From NCBI GenBank assembly GCA_002721545.1, contig PBKR01000011.1, positions 36,411 through 100,410 on the forward strand: 64,000 nt of DNA, read 5' to 3'. This stretch comes from Nitrosomonadaceae bacterium. Lineage in GTDB: Bacteria > Pseudomonadota > Gammaproteobacteria > Burkholderiales > Nitrosomonadaceae. Position numbers and translations under genes: made by a program. A model generated the notes under the pieces. The model was not told the origin of the DNA and did not search any database. It saw only the letters and a program-made list of their open reading frames with translations. This document shows, in pieces, positions 49,834-57,808 of the stretch (within the stretch, counting starts at the first letter, position 1; the number at the start of each line of letters is the position of its first letter).

Positions 49834-50964
49834 TTAATACTTAGGCCTGATGATAGCGCGTGCTACAGTAATTATGATTGGCTTTGCTTCACCTTCACGA
49901 AGCACACTAACAGTAATAGATGTATTAGGTTCGCCACGCATAATCTTAATAGCATCGTTAACTGTTATGCCTTTGACATCTGTATCATTTAATTTGATAA
50001 TTCGGTCGCCAGCTTTTATGCCTGCTTTAAATGCAGGAGCACCTTCTATTGGTGAAATTACTTTTAGGAATCCGTTTTTATCCATAGCAATTTCAATACC
50101 TAGGCCAGCATACTCTTTGTCTGCCTCTGCTTCTGCTTTTTCTTCAGCTTCTGCTTTAGCCTCAGCTTCTACTTTAGCTATTTTTGCTGCCTCTGTTTTC
50201 TTTCTCCAGTGATAATTTTTAAGAAATGCATCAGCTATAGCTACTTTTTCTTCATCGGTCATTTCATAAACTACTTCTTCTTCGCCTTCTTCACCTTCTT
50301 CTTCGCCTTCTTCACCTTCTTCTTCGCCTTCTTCACCTTCTTCTTCGCCTTCTTCGTCTTCTTCGTCTTCTTCTTCTTCATCTTCTGGCTTCAGAACCAG
50401 TTTTCCTTGAGATTTGCTGGCATTGAGATCGGTTTCAGGAACTGCTTTATGTACAAGGTTTTGGTGGCAATCAATGCAAGTTGCACCCTCTGTTTCCATT
50501 TTCTTATGCTCTGCTTGAGCATCTTCACCTGGTGGTTGTGGATTACGATGACATTCTCGGCAAGTAATACTGTTCCATTTCTTTAGATTCATACGAGCAT
50601 CATGTGCCATAATTAAGCGGCGCTCATTAAATTTCTCTAGAGTAGAGTAATCATTAGCAAATTCTAAATACAGTTCTCTTGCTCCATCAACAATATGTGT
50701 TTGTATCGCCAGATGCAAATTACCAAGGCCTTGAGGAATATGACAGTCTTTACATCCTGGGTTTGCACCTAAGGCTCCATAATGGGAAGATTCATTTAGT
50801 TCTGTTTGTGGATAGGTCATAGAATGACAACTAGTACAGAATTCATTGGTTGATACAGCAGCCTCACCAGCTAATAAAACAGCTGTCATGATAATACCAA
50901 GTACCGTCCCAATAACTAAGGTACCCCCTATCTTAATTCCTAATATATTTATTCCGCGTCCCAT
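49834..50964 (-). CDS. cycB: Tetraheme cytochrome cM552 (NapC/NirT type) with acidic tract and PDZ domain
   Basis: Membrane-anchored quinone-interacting cytochrome of ammonia oxidisers, thought to pass electrons between cytochrome c554 and ubiquinone. 376 residues: membrane helix at about 14-34; CxxCH hemes at 43-47, 71-75, 135-139 and 163-167; then three additions. Residues 194-230 are almost only Glu, Asp and Gly. Residues 255-285 are an Ala/Glu/Lys helix. From about 283 to the end is a PDZ domain (LGIEIA, GAPAFKAGIKAGDRIIKLN, VSVLREGE). NapC homologues usually end soon after the hemes, so the C-terminal half is odd. It starts 6 bases after cycA; AAGG for its start lies inside the cycA end. 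Confidence 0.9.
   Translation of the reverse strand: MGRGINILGIKIGGTLVIGTVLGIIMTAVLLAGEAAVSTNEFCTSCHSMTYPQTELNESSHYGALGANPGCKDCHIPQGLGNLHLAIQTHIVDGARELYLEFANDYSTLEKFNERRLIMAHDARMNLKKWNSITCRECHRNPQPPGEDAQAEHKKMETEGATCIDCHQNLVHKAVPETDLNASKSQGKLVLKPEDEEEEDEEDEEGEEEGEEGEEEGEEGEEEGEEGEEEVVYEMTDEEKVAIADAFLKNYHWRKKTEAAKIAKVEAEAKAEAEEKAEAEADKEYAGLGIEIAMDKNGFLKVISPIEGAPAFKAGIKAGDRIIKLNDTDVKGITVNDAIKIMRGEPNTSITVSVLREGEAKPIIITVARAIIRPKY
50274..50357 (-). repeat. 21-base tandem repeat coding the acidic tract of CycB
   Basis: Four units of 21 bases, nearly identical, encode Gly-Glu-Glu-Gly-Glu-Glu-Glu per unit. All pyrimidine but for a few bases on the plus strand, so it is a polypurine tract in the mRNA sense. 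In-frame length makes copy-number change harmless to the frame. Confidence 0.9.
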
Positions 50965-50970
50965 TATTAT

Positions 50971-51777
50971 TTACCTTCTTTTATTTTTAAATACATCCTC
51001 AAATTTTGTGGATTTTTTATATTTTTTAGATTTTTTAGACTTTTTCTTCTTTTTCTTCTTTTTAGATTTTTTAGATTTTTTAGATTTCTTTCCACCAACT
51101 TCAGCCTGGAATTCATCATGCAATTTAAACTTAGGCTCTCCTGAAAATGAACCTGGTAGTTTGTAGTGCTTATGCATCGCTTTGGCAGATGCCACATACT
51201 TATCAAAATTAAATGTATATTTTTTATCTACATCAGGAGTAAATGGGGTGTAAGGTTCTTTTGTTCCTTTCCATCCTGAACCCTCATAATTTAGATGACA
51301 GGCACTGCATCGTTCAACAAAGTGAAAATCCTGTCCAGCGGCTGCAAGCTTCTTACGCGGTGTTGTTTTACCTTTCTTTTCAAATTTTGCGCCTGCTTTT
51401 CGGTGAATACCGCGAAATTTAGAGCCTGGTCCATGACAAGACTCACAGCCCACACCTGTGGTATATTTACTCGCATCTTCAATAGTGTAGCCACCCTCTT
51501 GACCAAATCCATCTACGTGGCAGCCAACACAATTTTTGTCTTTAGTGTAATCCTTAGCAGGATCCAGTCCTGCCTTCTTTTTCGCGTCAGCCTTCTTATT
51601 CGGCTTGAGCGAATTCATTGCTTTAGCGTGAGAAGATTTTTTCCATGACTTGGCTTGGTTTTTATGGCACGAACTACATTTCTTTCGGCCTTCAAACTTT
51701 GGGCCAGCATCAGCGTTCCCTGCAAGGAATGAAAATAGTACTACAGCAGCAAGTGCATATGTTACAGGGTGCCTCAT
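50971..51777 (-). CDS. cycA: Cytochrome c554, tetraheme, with lysine-rich C-terminal extension
   Basis: Periplasmic electron acceptor of hydroxylamine oxidoreductase in ammonia-oxidising bacteria. ATG 51777 follows a strong GGGAGA site; signal peptide about 1-24 (ending NADA). The core strongly matches Nitrosomonas c554: FEGRKKCSSCHKNQAKSW, LDPAKDYTKDKNCVGCHVDG, GVGCESCHGPG, RCSACHLNYEGSGWKG, HDEFQAEVG. Hemes at 34-38, 83-87, 111-115 and 157-161. Residues 230-268 are an extra tail dominated by Lys with Ser spacers, ending FKNKRR; I recall the europaea protein ending with only a few Lys. No hao gene is next to it. Confidence 0.93.
   Translation of the reverse strand: MRHPVTYALAAVVLFSFLAGNADAGPKFEGRKKCSSCHKNQAKSWKKSSHAKAMNSLKPNKKADAKKKAGLDPAKDYTKDKNCVGCHVDGFGQEGGYTIEDASKYTTGVGCESCHGPGSKFRGIHRKAGAKFEKKGKTTPRKKLAAAGQDFHFVERCSACHLNYEGSGWKGTKEPYTPFTPDVDKKYTFNFDKYVASAKAMHKHYKLPGSFSGEPKFKLHDEFQAEVGGKKSKKSKKSKKKKKKKKSKKSKKYKKSTKFEDVFKNKRR
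51064..51090 (-). repeat. 9-base tandem repeat coding part of the CycA lysine tail
   Basis: Three units of AGATTTTTT-like sequence on the plus strand (51064, 51073, 51082, the last imperfect) encode Lys-Lys-Ser in frame. Related T-rich sequence continues to about 51020. Like the cycB repeat, it keeps the frame when copy number changes. Confidence 0.75.
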
Positions 51778-51824
51778 AATTCTCCCTTCTCCCTCCATTT
51801 TATATTCTCCCTAAATATAAAATA

Positions 51825-51888
51825 TTTGTCTAAATTAGACTAAAACTGGTTTGTCTAAATTAGACTGCAGCTGGTTTGACTAAAAATG
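51825..51888. promoter_or_regulatory. Tandem 25-base repeats with palindromes upstream of cycA
   Basis: Two direct repeats of exactly 25 bases (51825-51849, 51850-51874) and a partial third (51875-51888). Each full unit holds the perfect palindrome GTCTAAATTAGAC (51828 and 51853), 50-90 bases before the cycA start. The layout suggests two operator sites for a dimeric regulator; the factor is unknown and the promoter could not be placed. Confidence 0.6.
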
Positions 51889-52249
51889 ATGGCTATAGTT
51901 CACTTGCCGCTTGAATTTATAAAATCACCAAACTGGCCATAATGCCTCATTTCCAGTACCGCGAGTATAGCCCGAATTGGCAAATAAATAAACCCGCAGA
52001 CACTTCTATGGGTGAAATTATTTTGGAATAATTGTTCATTTCAAACTACCTAAAATGAAGAATTAATATCGTTAGATTAAGTAGAAAAGGTATTTTCTCA
52101 TTATTATACTTTAATAATCAGTATTTTATTATCATAAGTCTTCTAACTAAATTATGTTGGGTGTAGCTGCTATTTAAGGGGTATCCCTAGGGGATAGATT
52201 GAAGGTATTATATTGGGTTAGCTATATACTCAATTTTAATAGAATTGAT
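51889..52249 (+). other. 361-base non-coding region between cycA operator repeats and tRNA-Arg
   Basis: AT-rich with no plausible ORF. The one clear structure is the inverted repeat at 52182-52196. It probably contains the cycA promoter, read on the minus strand. Confidence 0.5.
52182..52196. promoter_or_regulatory. Inverted repeat TATCCC-TAG-GGGATA
   Basis: A perfect 6-bp inverted repeat with a 3-base centre, about 400 bases upstream of cycA. It has the look of two-fold sites bound by LuxR/NarL-type response regulators, but no U run follows on either strand, so a terminator is unlikely. Confidence 0.35.
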
Positions 52250-52326
52250 TGGTGCGCCCAACACGATTCGAACGTGTGACCCCCGCCTTCGGAGGGCGGT
52301 ACTCTATCCAGCTGAGCTATGGGCGC
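52250..52326 (-). tRNA. tRNA-Arg, anticodon CCG
   Basis: 77-nt cloverleaf on the minus strand: acceptor GCGCCCA pairs with TGGGCGC, D-arm TAGCTCAGCTGGATAGAGTA, anticodon stem CCGCC/GGCGG around loop CTCCGAA (anticodon CCG, reads CGG), T-arm with TTCGAATC, discriminator A, and an encoded CCA end at 52250-52252. Confidence 0.96.
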
Positions 52327-52489
52327 TATTAATTTTATAGTGTGGCAGATATTATATTTAGCAGCAATAGCATTTTTTATTGTATTTTTTGACCTCTAAA
52401 ATTGATATATTTTTTATATTAAAAATGATTTGATCATTTAATTTTATCTTATTATTAATTATGATTTTTATTGAAAGGGAAGGTACGTT

Positions 52490-53041
52490 GTGAGCACTAA
52501 TGAAGAAGATGCCTTAATAAAAACACCAAAACAGTTAGTTATAGTTATTCTTTGTGCATTTATATTTCCGATTACGGCAATCGTATTGTTAGCTCAATAT
52601 GCATCAGGAGGCATTTCTGCAGATAATAGAAATGTCATTTCTTCTCAGGAATCTGTAATTAAAAGAATAAAGCCCGTAGGGGTATTATTGGGGGATTCCT
52701 CACTACAGGCTAGAATTGCACAAAATAAAAAAAATGTAAAAAATAAAAAGGATAATTCAGAAATATCTACGACGCTTCCAACTGCTGCTTCTGATGGACC
52801 TGATAAAATTGAAGGTATTTATTCTTCTAGTTGTTCCGCTTGCCATACTAGTGGGGCTGCAGGGGCTCCTAAATTAGGAGACAAGCAGGCGTGGGAACCA
52901 CGTGTAGAGAGTGGGATTGAAGTACTTTATAACAGTGCAATTAACGGTAAGAAAGCAATGCCTCCAAAAGGGGGTAATAGTAGCTTATCAAATGAGGACG
53001 TTAAGGCAGTAGTAGATTATATGGTAAGTAAAATTAAATAA
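52490..53041 (+). CDS. Membrane-anchored cytochrome c5-like protein
   Basis: 183 residues: short cytosolic head, membrane helix at about 17-38, a flexible Lys/Asn/Ser linker (about 40-105), and a small class I cytochrome domain. Heme motif CSACH at 115-119, Met ligand in KKAMPPKGG near 156, and NEDVKAVVDYMVSKIK at the end, like cytochrome c5 family members. It probably shuttles electrons near a terminal oxidase; a specific partner cannot be named. GTG start at 52490 after GGGAAGG. Confidence 0.85.
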   Translation: MSTNEEDALIKTPKQLVIVILCAFIFPITAIVLLAQYASGGISADNRNVISSQESVIKRIKPVGVLLGDSSLQARIAQNKKNVKNKKDNSEISTTLPTAASDGPDKIEGIYSSSCSACHTSGAAGAPKLGDKQAWEPRVESGIEVLYNSAINGKKAMPPKGGNSSLSNEDVKAVVDYMVSKIK

Positions 53042-53114
53042 GTTCTATGGAATATAATATTTAAAATAAGGGTGATAGAGGATGCCTCGTTATTTTTAAT
53101 AAGGCACATGATTT

Positions 53115-53945
53115 ATGGCTACTTATGCAATTGGTGATATTCAAGGTAGTTATAAGGAATTTAGGCAGCTTTTAGATTTAATTAATTTAAATTCAAATGA
53201 TAGACTATGGCTGGTTGGGGATATTGTCAATCGTGGTCCAGATTCCCTCAAATTGCTTCGTTTTCTCAGAACAATAAGTGATGCAGTTATAATTGTACTT
53301 GGAAATCATGATTTGCACCTTCTTATGGTTGCAGAGGGCTGTGTAAAGGCCCAATCTGGCGATACTTTGCAGGATATTCTCAATGCCCCCGATCGAGATG
53401 AATTACTTCACTGGCTAAGGAATCACAGATTACTGCATATTTCTGATGGATATGTCATGGTACATGCTGGTTTATTGCCTTCATGGAGTGTTACACAAGC
53501 TGCGGAACTTGCAAAGGAGGCGGAATCTTTTTTACATGGCAAAGATCAGAGTATTTTCCTAAAATTCTGCTCTCGTTTGTATGGTAACTATCCTAATAAA
53601 TGGGATGATAATTTGAAAGGCTATGATCGCATACGTGTCATTATTAATGCTTTAACACGTATGCGTATCTGTACTTATAAGGGGAGAATGGACCTTTCTT
53701 TTAAAGGTGGAGTAAAGGATATTCCAATTGGTTATTTGCCTTGGTTTGATGTGCCGAGTAGGGCTAGTAAAGCAGCAACTATTATCTGTGGTCACTGGTC
53801 TGCACTTTCTTTGCATGTAAGGAGTAATTTGATTGCATTGGATACCGGTTGTGTATGGGGCGGCAATTTAACAGCTATTCGTTTGGAAGACCGGAAAATT
53901 TTTCAGGTACCTTGTGCAAGGAGATTTGTGGGGATAACATGTTAG
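53115..53945 (+). CDS. apaH: Symmetrical bis(5'-nucleosyl)-tetraphosphatase
   Basis: Metallophosphatase that splits Ap4A to two ADP. 276 residues with YAIGDIQGSY at the N-terminus, WLVGDIVNRGPDSLKLLRF near 32, VLGNHDLHLLMVAEG near 62, and HAGLLPSWS near 118, all metal-binding blocks. Its last 71 bases overlap the 3' end of the convergent acyltransferase gene. Confidence 0.95.
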   Translation: MATYAIGDIQGSYKEFRQLLDLINLNSNDRLWLVGDIVNRGPDSLKLLRFLRTISDAVIIVLGNHDLHLLMVAEGCVKAQSGDTLQDILNAPDRDELLHWLRNHRLLHISDGYVMVHAGLLPSWSVTQAAELAKEAESFLHGKDQSIFLKFCSRLYGNYPNKWDDNLKGYDRIRVIINALTRMRICTYKGRMDLSFKGGVKDIPIGYLPWFDVPSRASKAATIICGHWSALSLHVRSNLIALDTGCVWGGNLTAIRLEDRKIFQVPCARRFVGITC

Positions 53946-54672
53946 TAATTACCTTCTGGGAAGTTCGAGCAAGTTCTTGCCGATTATGTTCATTAGTTTT
54001 AATAGGATCAGAAAAGATCAATTCAACCTCAATCCAAGGTTGTTTGAGTATTGTTTTTAATGATTCAAGTAATGAGACTCCAACATATGCAGCTGCTTTA
54101 CTAATTTTTCCAGATGTATCATGGTAACGAATTGCTACTGGGCATATTGAGGCTTTAGTTTTAACAGCAGATTGTAATAATGACGCATGGAATTTCTTAA
54201 CTGTAGTTCCATCGCTGGTTGTTCCCTCTGGAAATATTGCAACAAGGTCCCCTGAAGTAAGTGCATGACTAATATCCTGATTAATTCTCACAATATCAGA
54301 ATTTCTTGTTCGTTCAATAAATAAAGTCCCTACATTCTTACTTAACCATCCGAGCAATGGCCAGTTTCTAATTTCTGCTTTCGCTACAAAACGGGATGGA
54401 CAAATTGTCATCAGAGCATATATATCTAACCAAGATATGTGATTAGCTACCAACATTATTGGCTGACTTTGATTAACAGGTGGAGTACCGCTGAAACGTA
54501 ATTTTATAGAAAGAATAGAAAGGAGCCCTGTAGACCAATTTTTAGACATGCGTTTTTGAGATGGCTTACTAATATATGGATAAATTGCAGACTGTAATAA
54601 TCCTGAAATAATATGAAATATTATACGGATGGCACGAAATATTTGTGTAGATTTATTAGTGATATTACTCAT
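53875..54672 (-). CDS. 1-acyl-sn-glycerol-3-phosphate acyltransferase (PlsC family)
   Basis: 265 residues with one N-terminal hydrophobic segment. Catalytic HxxxxD in VANHISWLDIYAL near residue 77 and the glycerophosphate-binding FPEGTTSDGTTVKKFH near 148. Probably makes phosphatidic acid; lyso-ornithine-lipid acyltransferase is a possible alternative within the family. The 3' end lies over apaH in the opposite direction. Confidence 0.86.
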   Translation of the reverse strand: MSNITNKSTQIFRAIRIIFHIISGLLQSAIYPYISKPSQKRMSKNWSTGLLSILSIKLRFSGTPPVNQSQPIMLVANHISWLDIYALMTICPSRFVAKAEIRNWPLLGWLSKNVGTLFIERTRNSDIVRINQDISHALTSGDLVAIFPEGTTSDGTTVKKFHASLLQSAVKTKASICPVAIRYHDTSGKISKAAAYVGVSLLESLKTILKQPWIEVELIFSDPIKTNEHNRQELARTSQKVITNMLSPQISLHKVPEKFSGLPNE

Positions 54673-54795
54673 TATTTGCTATTAACAATAAAGAACATAG
54701 TTACTTTACTTTTAATTAGGCTGGATGTAACAATAAAGATTTAAATATATTAAATTGGTAGAAATCAGAAAAGAGTGTTTTATATAATAAAATTT

Positions 54796-55731
54796 TTATG
54801 TAATGTGGCTGCCAAAAAATTCAAAATATCGATGAGAAATTTCTTCATAGCTGAAATTATGGTTTTGTCCGCCACGTTGAGAGATTTTTAGAGCCCCCAT
54901 GAGCGAACCAAGCTGTCCAGTTGTCTGCCAATCCATTCCATTCGCAATGCCATATAGTAGACCAGCTCGGTAAGCATCACCACATCCTGTTGGATCAATT
55001 TCTTTATCTGCTTTTACACATGGGATTTTAATTTCTTTATTATTAGTAAAAATAATAGAACCTTGCGCTCCTTTTGTAACAATTAGTCCTTTCACAAGCT
55101 TAGCTAATTCTTGTAAAGTGCATTCAGTGCGTTCTTGTAGCAATTGACTCTCATAGTCGTTCACAGTGACATAGTTTGCTTTCCTAATAAAATCATGTAA
55201 CTCCGCACCACTAAACATTGGTAGGCCTTGTCCTGGGTCAAATAAGAAAGGAATTCCTGCTTCATAAAATTCTTGTGCATGCTGTAACATACCATTACGT
55301 CCATCAGGAGAAACGATACCAAGCTTAATATTTTTTGCATTAGTTATATGATTATAATGTGAAAAATTCATGGCGCCAGGATGGAATGATGTAATTTGAT
55401 TATCTGCCAGATCAGTTGTAATAAATGCTTGTGCAGTAAAGGTATCTTTTACATGCTTTATATGAGTCTCTACTAGGCCTAGTTTTTTCATTCGTTCAGC
55501 ATACGGCTGATAGTCGTCACCTACTGTTGCCATGATAAGCGGTGATCCGCCAATCATTTGTAGATTATAAGCTATATTACCATCACAACCACCAAATTCT
55601 CTTCTCATTTCTGGGGTTAGAAAAGCTACATTAAGAATATTTATTTTTTCAGGTAAGATGTGATTATTAAAATGATCATGGAATGTCATGATCGTATCGT
55701 AGGCAATTGATCCGCAAATAAGAGTGCGCAT
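54796..55731 (-). CDS. PfkB-family carbohydrate/nucleoside kinase
   Basis: 311 residues. N-terminal GSIAYDTIMTF and the glycine pair FGGCDGNIAYNLQMIGG near 48, C-terminal signature DPTGCGDAYRAGLLYGI near 250 with the catalytic Asp (GCGD replaces the usual GAGD). The sequence type resembles bacterial proteins annotated as adenosine kinase or ribokinase-like; the substrate is not determined. It is 66 bases after gcvPB, perhaps read from the same transcript. Confidence 0.82.
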   Translation of the reverse strand: MRTLICGSIAYDTIMTFHDHFNNHILPEKINILNVAFLTPEMRREFGGCDGNIAYNLQMIGGSPLIMATVGDDYQPYAERMKKLGLVETHIKHVKDTFTAQAFITTDLADNQITSFHPGAMNFSHYNHITNAKNIKLGIVSPDGRNGMLQHAQEFYEAGIPFLFDPGQGLPMFSGAELHDFIRKANYVTVNDYESQLLQERTECTLQELAKLVKGLIVTKGAQGSIIFTNNKEIKIPCVKADKEIDPTGCGDAYRAGLLYGIANGMDWQTTGQLGSLMGALKISQRGGQNHNFSYEEISHRYFEFFGSHIT

Positions 55732-55797
55732 ATTTTTGTACAGTGTTAAGAAACTTATTACCTTAGTATGAAATAGATTTAGTCCTAGGAAGAATAT

Positions 55798-57246
55798 TTA
55801 TTGTTTCCAGTTCAAATCTAATTCTCGTGCAGCTTTAACGTCATCTAGCCTTTGCAGTTCAGTAGTATGAGGTGCATTTTTTAATATCTCTGGGTTTGAG
55901 TAGGCTTCTTCTAAAATTTCTTTCATAGATAGAACAAAGAAGTCTATAGTTTCTTTAGATTCAGTTTCAGCAGGCTCAATTAGTAAGCACTCAGGAATTA
56001 AAAGCGGAAAATAGGTAGTAGGGGCATGGAAGCCTTTGTCAATTAATCGTTTAGCTACATCCATTGCTGTTACACCAGTCTTTTCTTTCAGATCTTTTAA
56101 GGTGACAATAAATTCATGGCTGGCTCGACGATTAGGATAGGCTATTTCAAATCCTACCTTGCTTAATTCTTTCATCAAATAATTTGCATTAAGAGTAGCA
56201 AAATCAGCTACACGGTGCATGCCTTCTGCACCTAATATACGAGCATAAATATATGCTCTTAATAGTACTCCAGCATTTCCCATATGAGCTGAGAATCGTC
56301 CAATGGACTGAGGTATCTCTTGCTCAGTTAACCAGCGATAAGACCCTTCTTCCTTAGTTACTATTGGAACAGGGATGAATGGAAGTAGTCGTTCTGCAAC
56401 TCCTACTGGAGCAGAACCTGGACCACCTCCACCATGTGGGGTAGAGAATGTTTTGTGCAGATTCATGTGAATCACATCAAACCCCATATCACCAGGCTTT
56501 ACTTTGCCTAATATTGCATTTAGGTTTGCTCCATCATAATATAATAACCCTCCTACCTCATGGACCATTCTACTCATTTCTACAATATTTTTCTCAAATA
56601 CACCAAGAGTTGAAGGATTAGTTAGCATCAACCCAGCCGTTTGAGGCCCTATTGCTGCTTTTAAGGCATCCATGTCAATATCACCATCTTTATCAGTAGA
56701 AATTTCCACTACCTTATAGCCGCACATTACTGCAGTTGCTGGATTAGTACCATGAGCTGCATCAGGTATGATAATTTCAGAACGAGCATCGTCTCCACGA
56801 GATTCATGGTAGGCGCGTATCATTGTCACACCAATAAGCTCACCTTGTGCACCTGCCATTGGAGTAAGACTAACACTTTTCATGCCAGTTACATCTTTTA
56901 GGATCTCCTGTAATTCGTACATACATGCAAGATAGCCTTGCCCAGTATCTTCTGGTGCAAGCGGGTGTCGCGCAAGAAATTGAGGTAGCATAGCCAATGA
57001 ATTACATGCCCGTGGATTATATTTCATTGTACAAGAACCTAGTGGGTAAAACTCTGTATCTATAGAAAAGTTCTTCTGCGATAGCCTAGTGTAGTGCCGT
57101 ATAGCATCCATTTCAGAAACTTCTGGCAGTATTGGAGGTTCCTTTCGGAGGAGGCTTTGTGGGATGCTTATAGCTTTTTCGCCCTCAGAAATTGGCGATT
57201 GAGAGTAATTGCATCTTCCGGAACGGGAATGTTCAAATATTAGCAT
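55798..57246 (-). CDS. gcvPB: Glycine dehydrogenase (decarboxylating), subunit 2
   Basis: 482-residue C-terminal half of P-protein, encoded separately. PLP-binding Lys lies in [21 protein letters not shown] near 265, with [15 protein letters not shown] near 165. With GcvPA it decarboxylates glycine and loads aminomethyl onto GcvH. Split P-protein is common in some betaproteobacteria. It is separated from gcvPA by tpx. Confidence 0.95.
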   Translation of the reverse strand: MLIFEHSRSGRCNYSQSPISEGEKAISIPQSLLRKEPPILPEVSEMDAIRHYTRLSQKNFSIDTEFYPLGSCTMKYNPRACNSLAMLPQFLARHPLAPEDTGQGYLACMYELQEILKDVTGMKSVSLTPMAGAQGELIGVTMIRAYHESRGDDARSEIIIPDAAHGTNPATAVMCGYKVVEISTDKDGDIDMDALKAAIGPQTAGLMLTNPSTLGVFEKNIVEMSRMVHEVGGLLYYDGANLNAILGKVKPGDMGFDVIHMNLHKTFSTPHGGGGPGSAPVGVAERLLPFIPVPIVTKEEGSYRWLTEQEIPQSIGRFSAHMGNAGVLLRAYIYARILGAEGMHRVADFATLNANYLMKELSKVGFEIAYPNRRASHEFIVTLKDLKEKTGVTAMDVAKRLIDKGFHAPTTYFPLLIPECLLIEPAETESKETIDFFVLSMKEILEEAYSNPEILKNAPHTTELQRLDDVKAARELDLNWKQ

Positions 57247-57272
57247 GGTTAAATTTTTTGTATTATCTAAGA

Positions 57273-57767
57273 TTATTTTAAAACAGCTAAAGCCGCATCA
57301 TAATTAGGTTCATTTTCTATTTTTGGTACTAGTTCAGCATGAATCACATTGTCAGATTCATCCAGAATGATGACAGCACGTGCAGTAAGGCCAGCTAAGG
57401 GCCCATCACTTAGGGCCACACCATATGCGCTCTTAAAACTTGCGCCGCGCATAGTAGACAACACTACTACTTTATCTAGGCCTTCGGTTGTGCAGAAACG
57501 ATTCATTGCAAAGGGCAGGTCAGCAGAAATTATTAGCACAACTGTATTACTTAAATTACTAGCTTTTTCATTAAATTTTCTGGTAGAAATTGCACAGACT
57601 GGTGTGTCTAGACTAGGTACAATATTGAGCACTTTCTTTTTGCCAGAAAAATTTTGAAGTGACGTATCATTTAAATCTTTATCTACTAATAAAAAACTTG
57701 GAGCTTTAGCTCCTACTTGTGGAAAATTTCCTTCTATTTTTATACTATTGCCTGCAAATGTAACCAT
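57273..57767 (-). CDS. tpx: Thiol peroxidase
   Basis: 164-residue atypical 2-Cys peroxiredoxin. Starts [22 protein letters not shown]; peroxidatic Cys in [16 protein letters not shown] near residue 57 and resolving Cys in [14 protein letters not shown] near 92. Reduces hydroperoxides with thioredoxin. It is placed between gcvPA and gcvPB, with gaps of 41 and 26 bases, so it is likely co-transcribed. Confidence 0.95.
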   Translation of the reverse strand: MVTFAGNSIKIEGNFPQVGAKAPSFLLVDKDLNDTSLQNFSGKKKVLNIVPSLDTPVCAISTRKFNEKASNLSNTVVLIISADLPFAMNRFCTTEGLDKVVVLSTMRGASFKSAYGVALSDGPLAGLTARAVIILDESDNVIHAELVPKIENEPNYDAALAVLK

Positions 57768-57808
57768 AATTTACTCCTTAAGTGATAGTGACTAAGAATG
57801 AATAAAGT

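Noticed and set aside
50274..50357. Possible CRISPR-like repeat
   Set aside because: Units are contiguous 21-base coding repeats with no spacers and there are no cas genes.
50209..50586. Phe-rich open frame opposite the acidic tract of cycB
   Set aside because: It is the mirror of the Glu-coding purine repeat; the cycB frame has four heme motifs and clear homology.
52250..52326. tRNA-Arg as an integration site for a mobile element carrying cycAB
   Set aside because: No integrase, no repeated tRNA 3' end and no change of base composition were seen around it.
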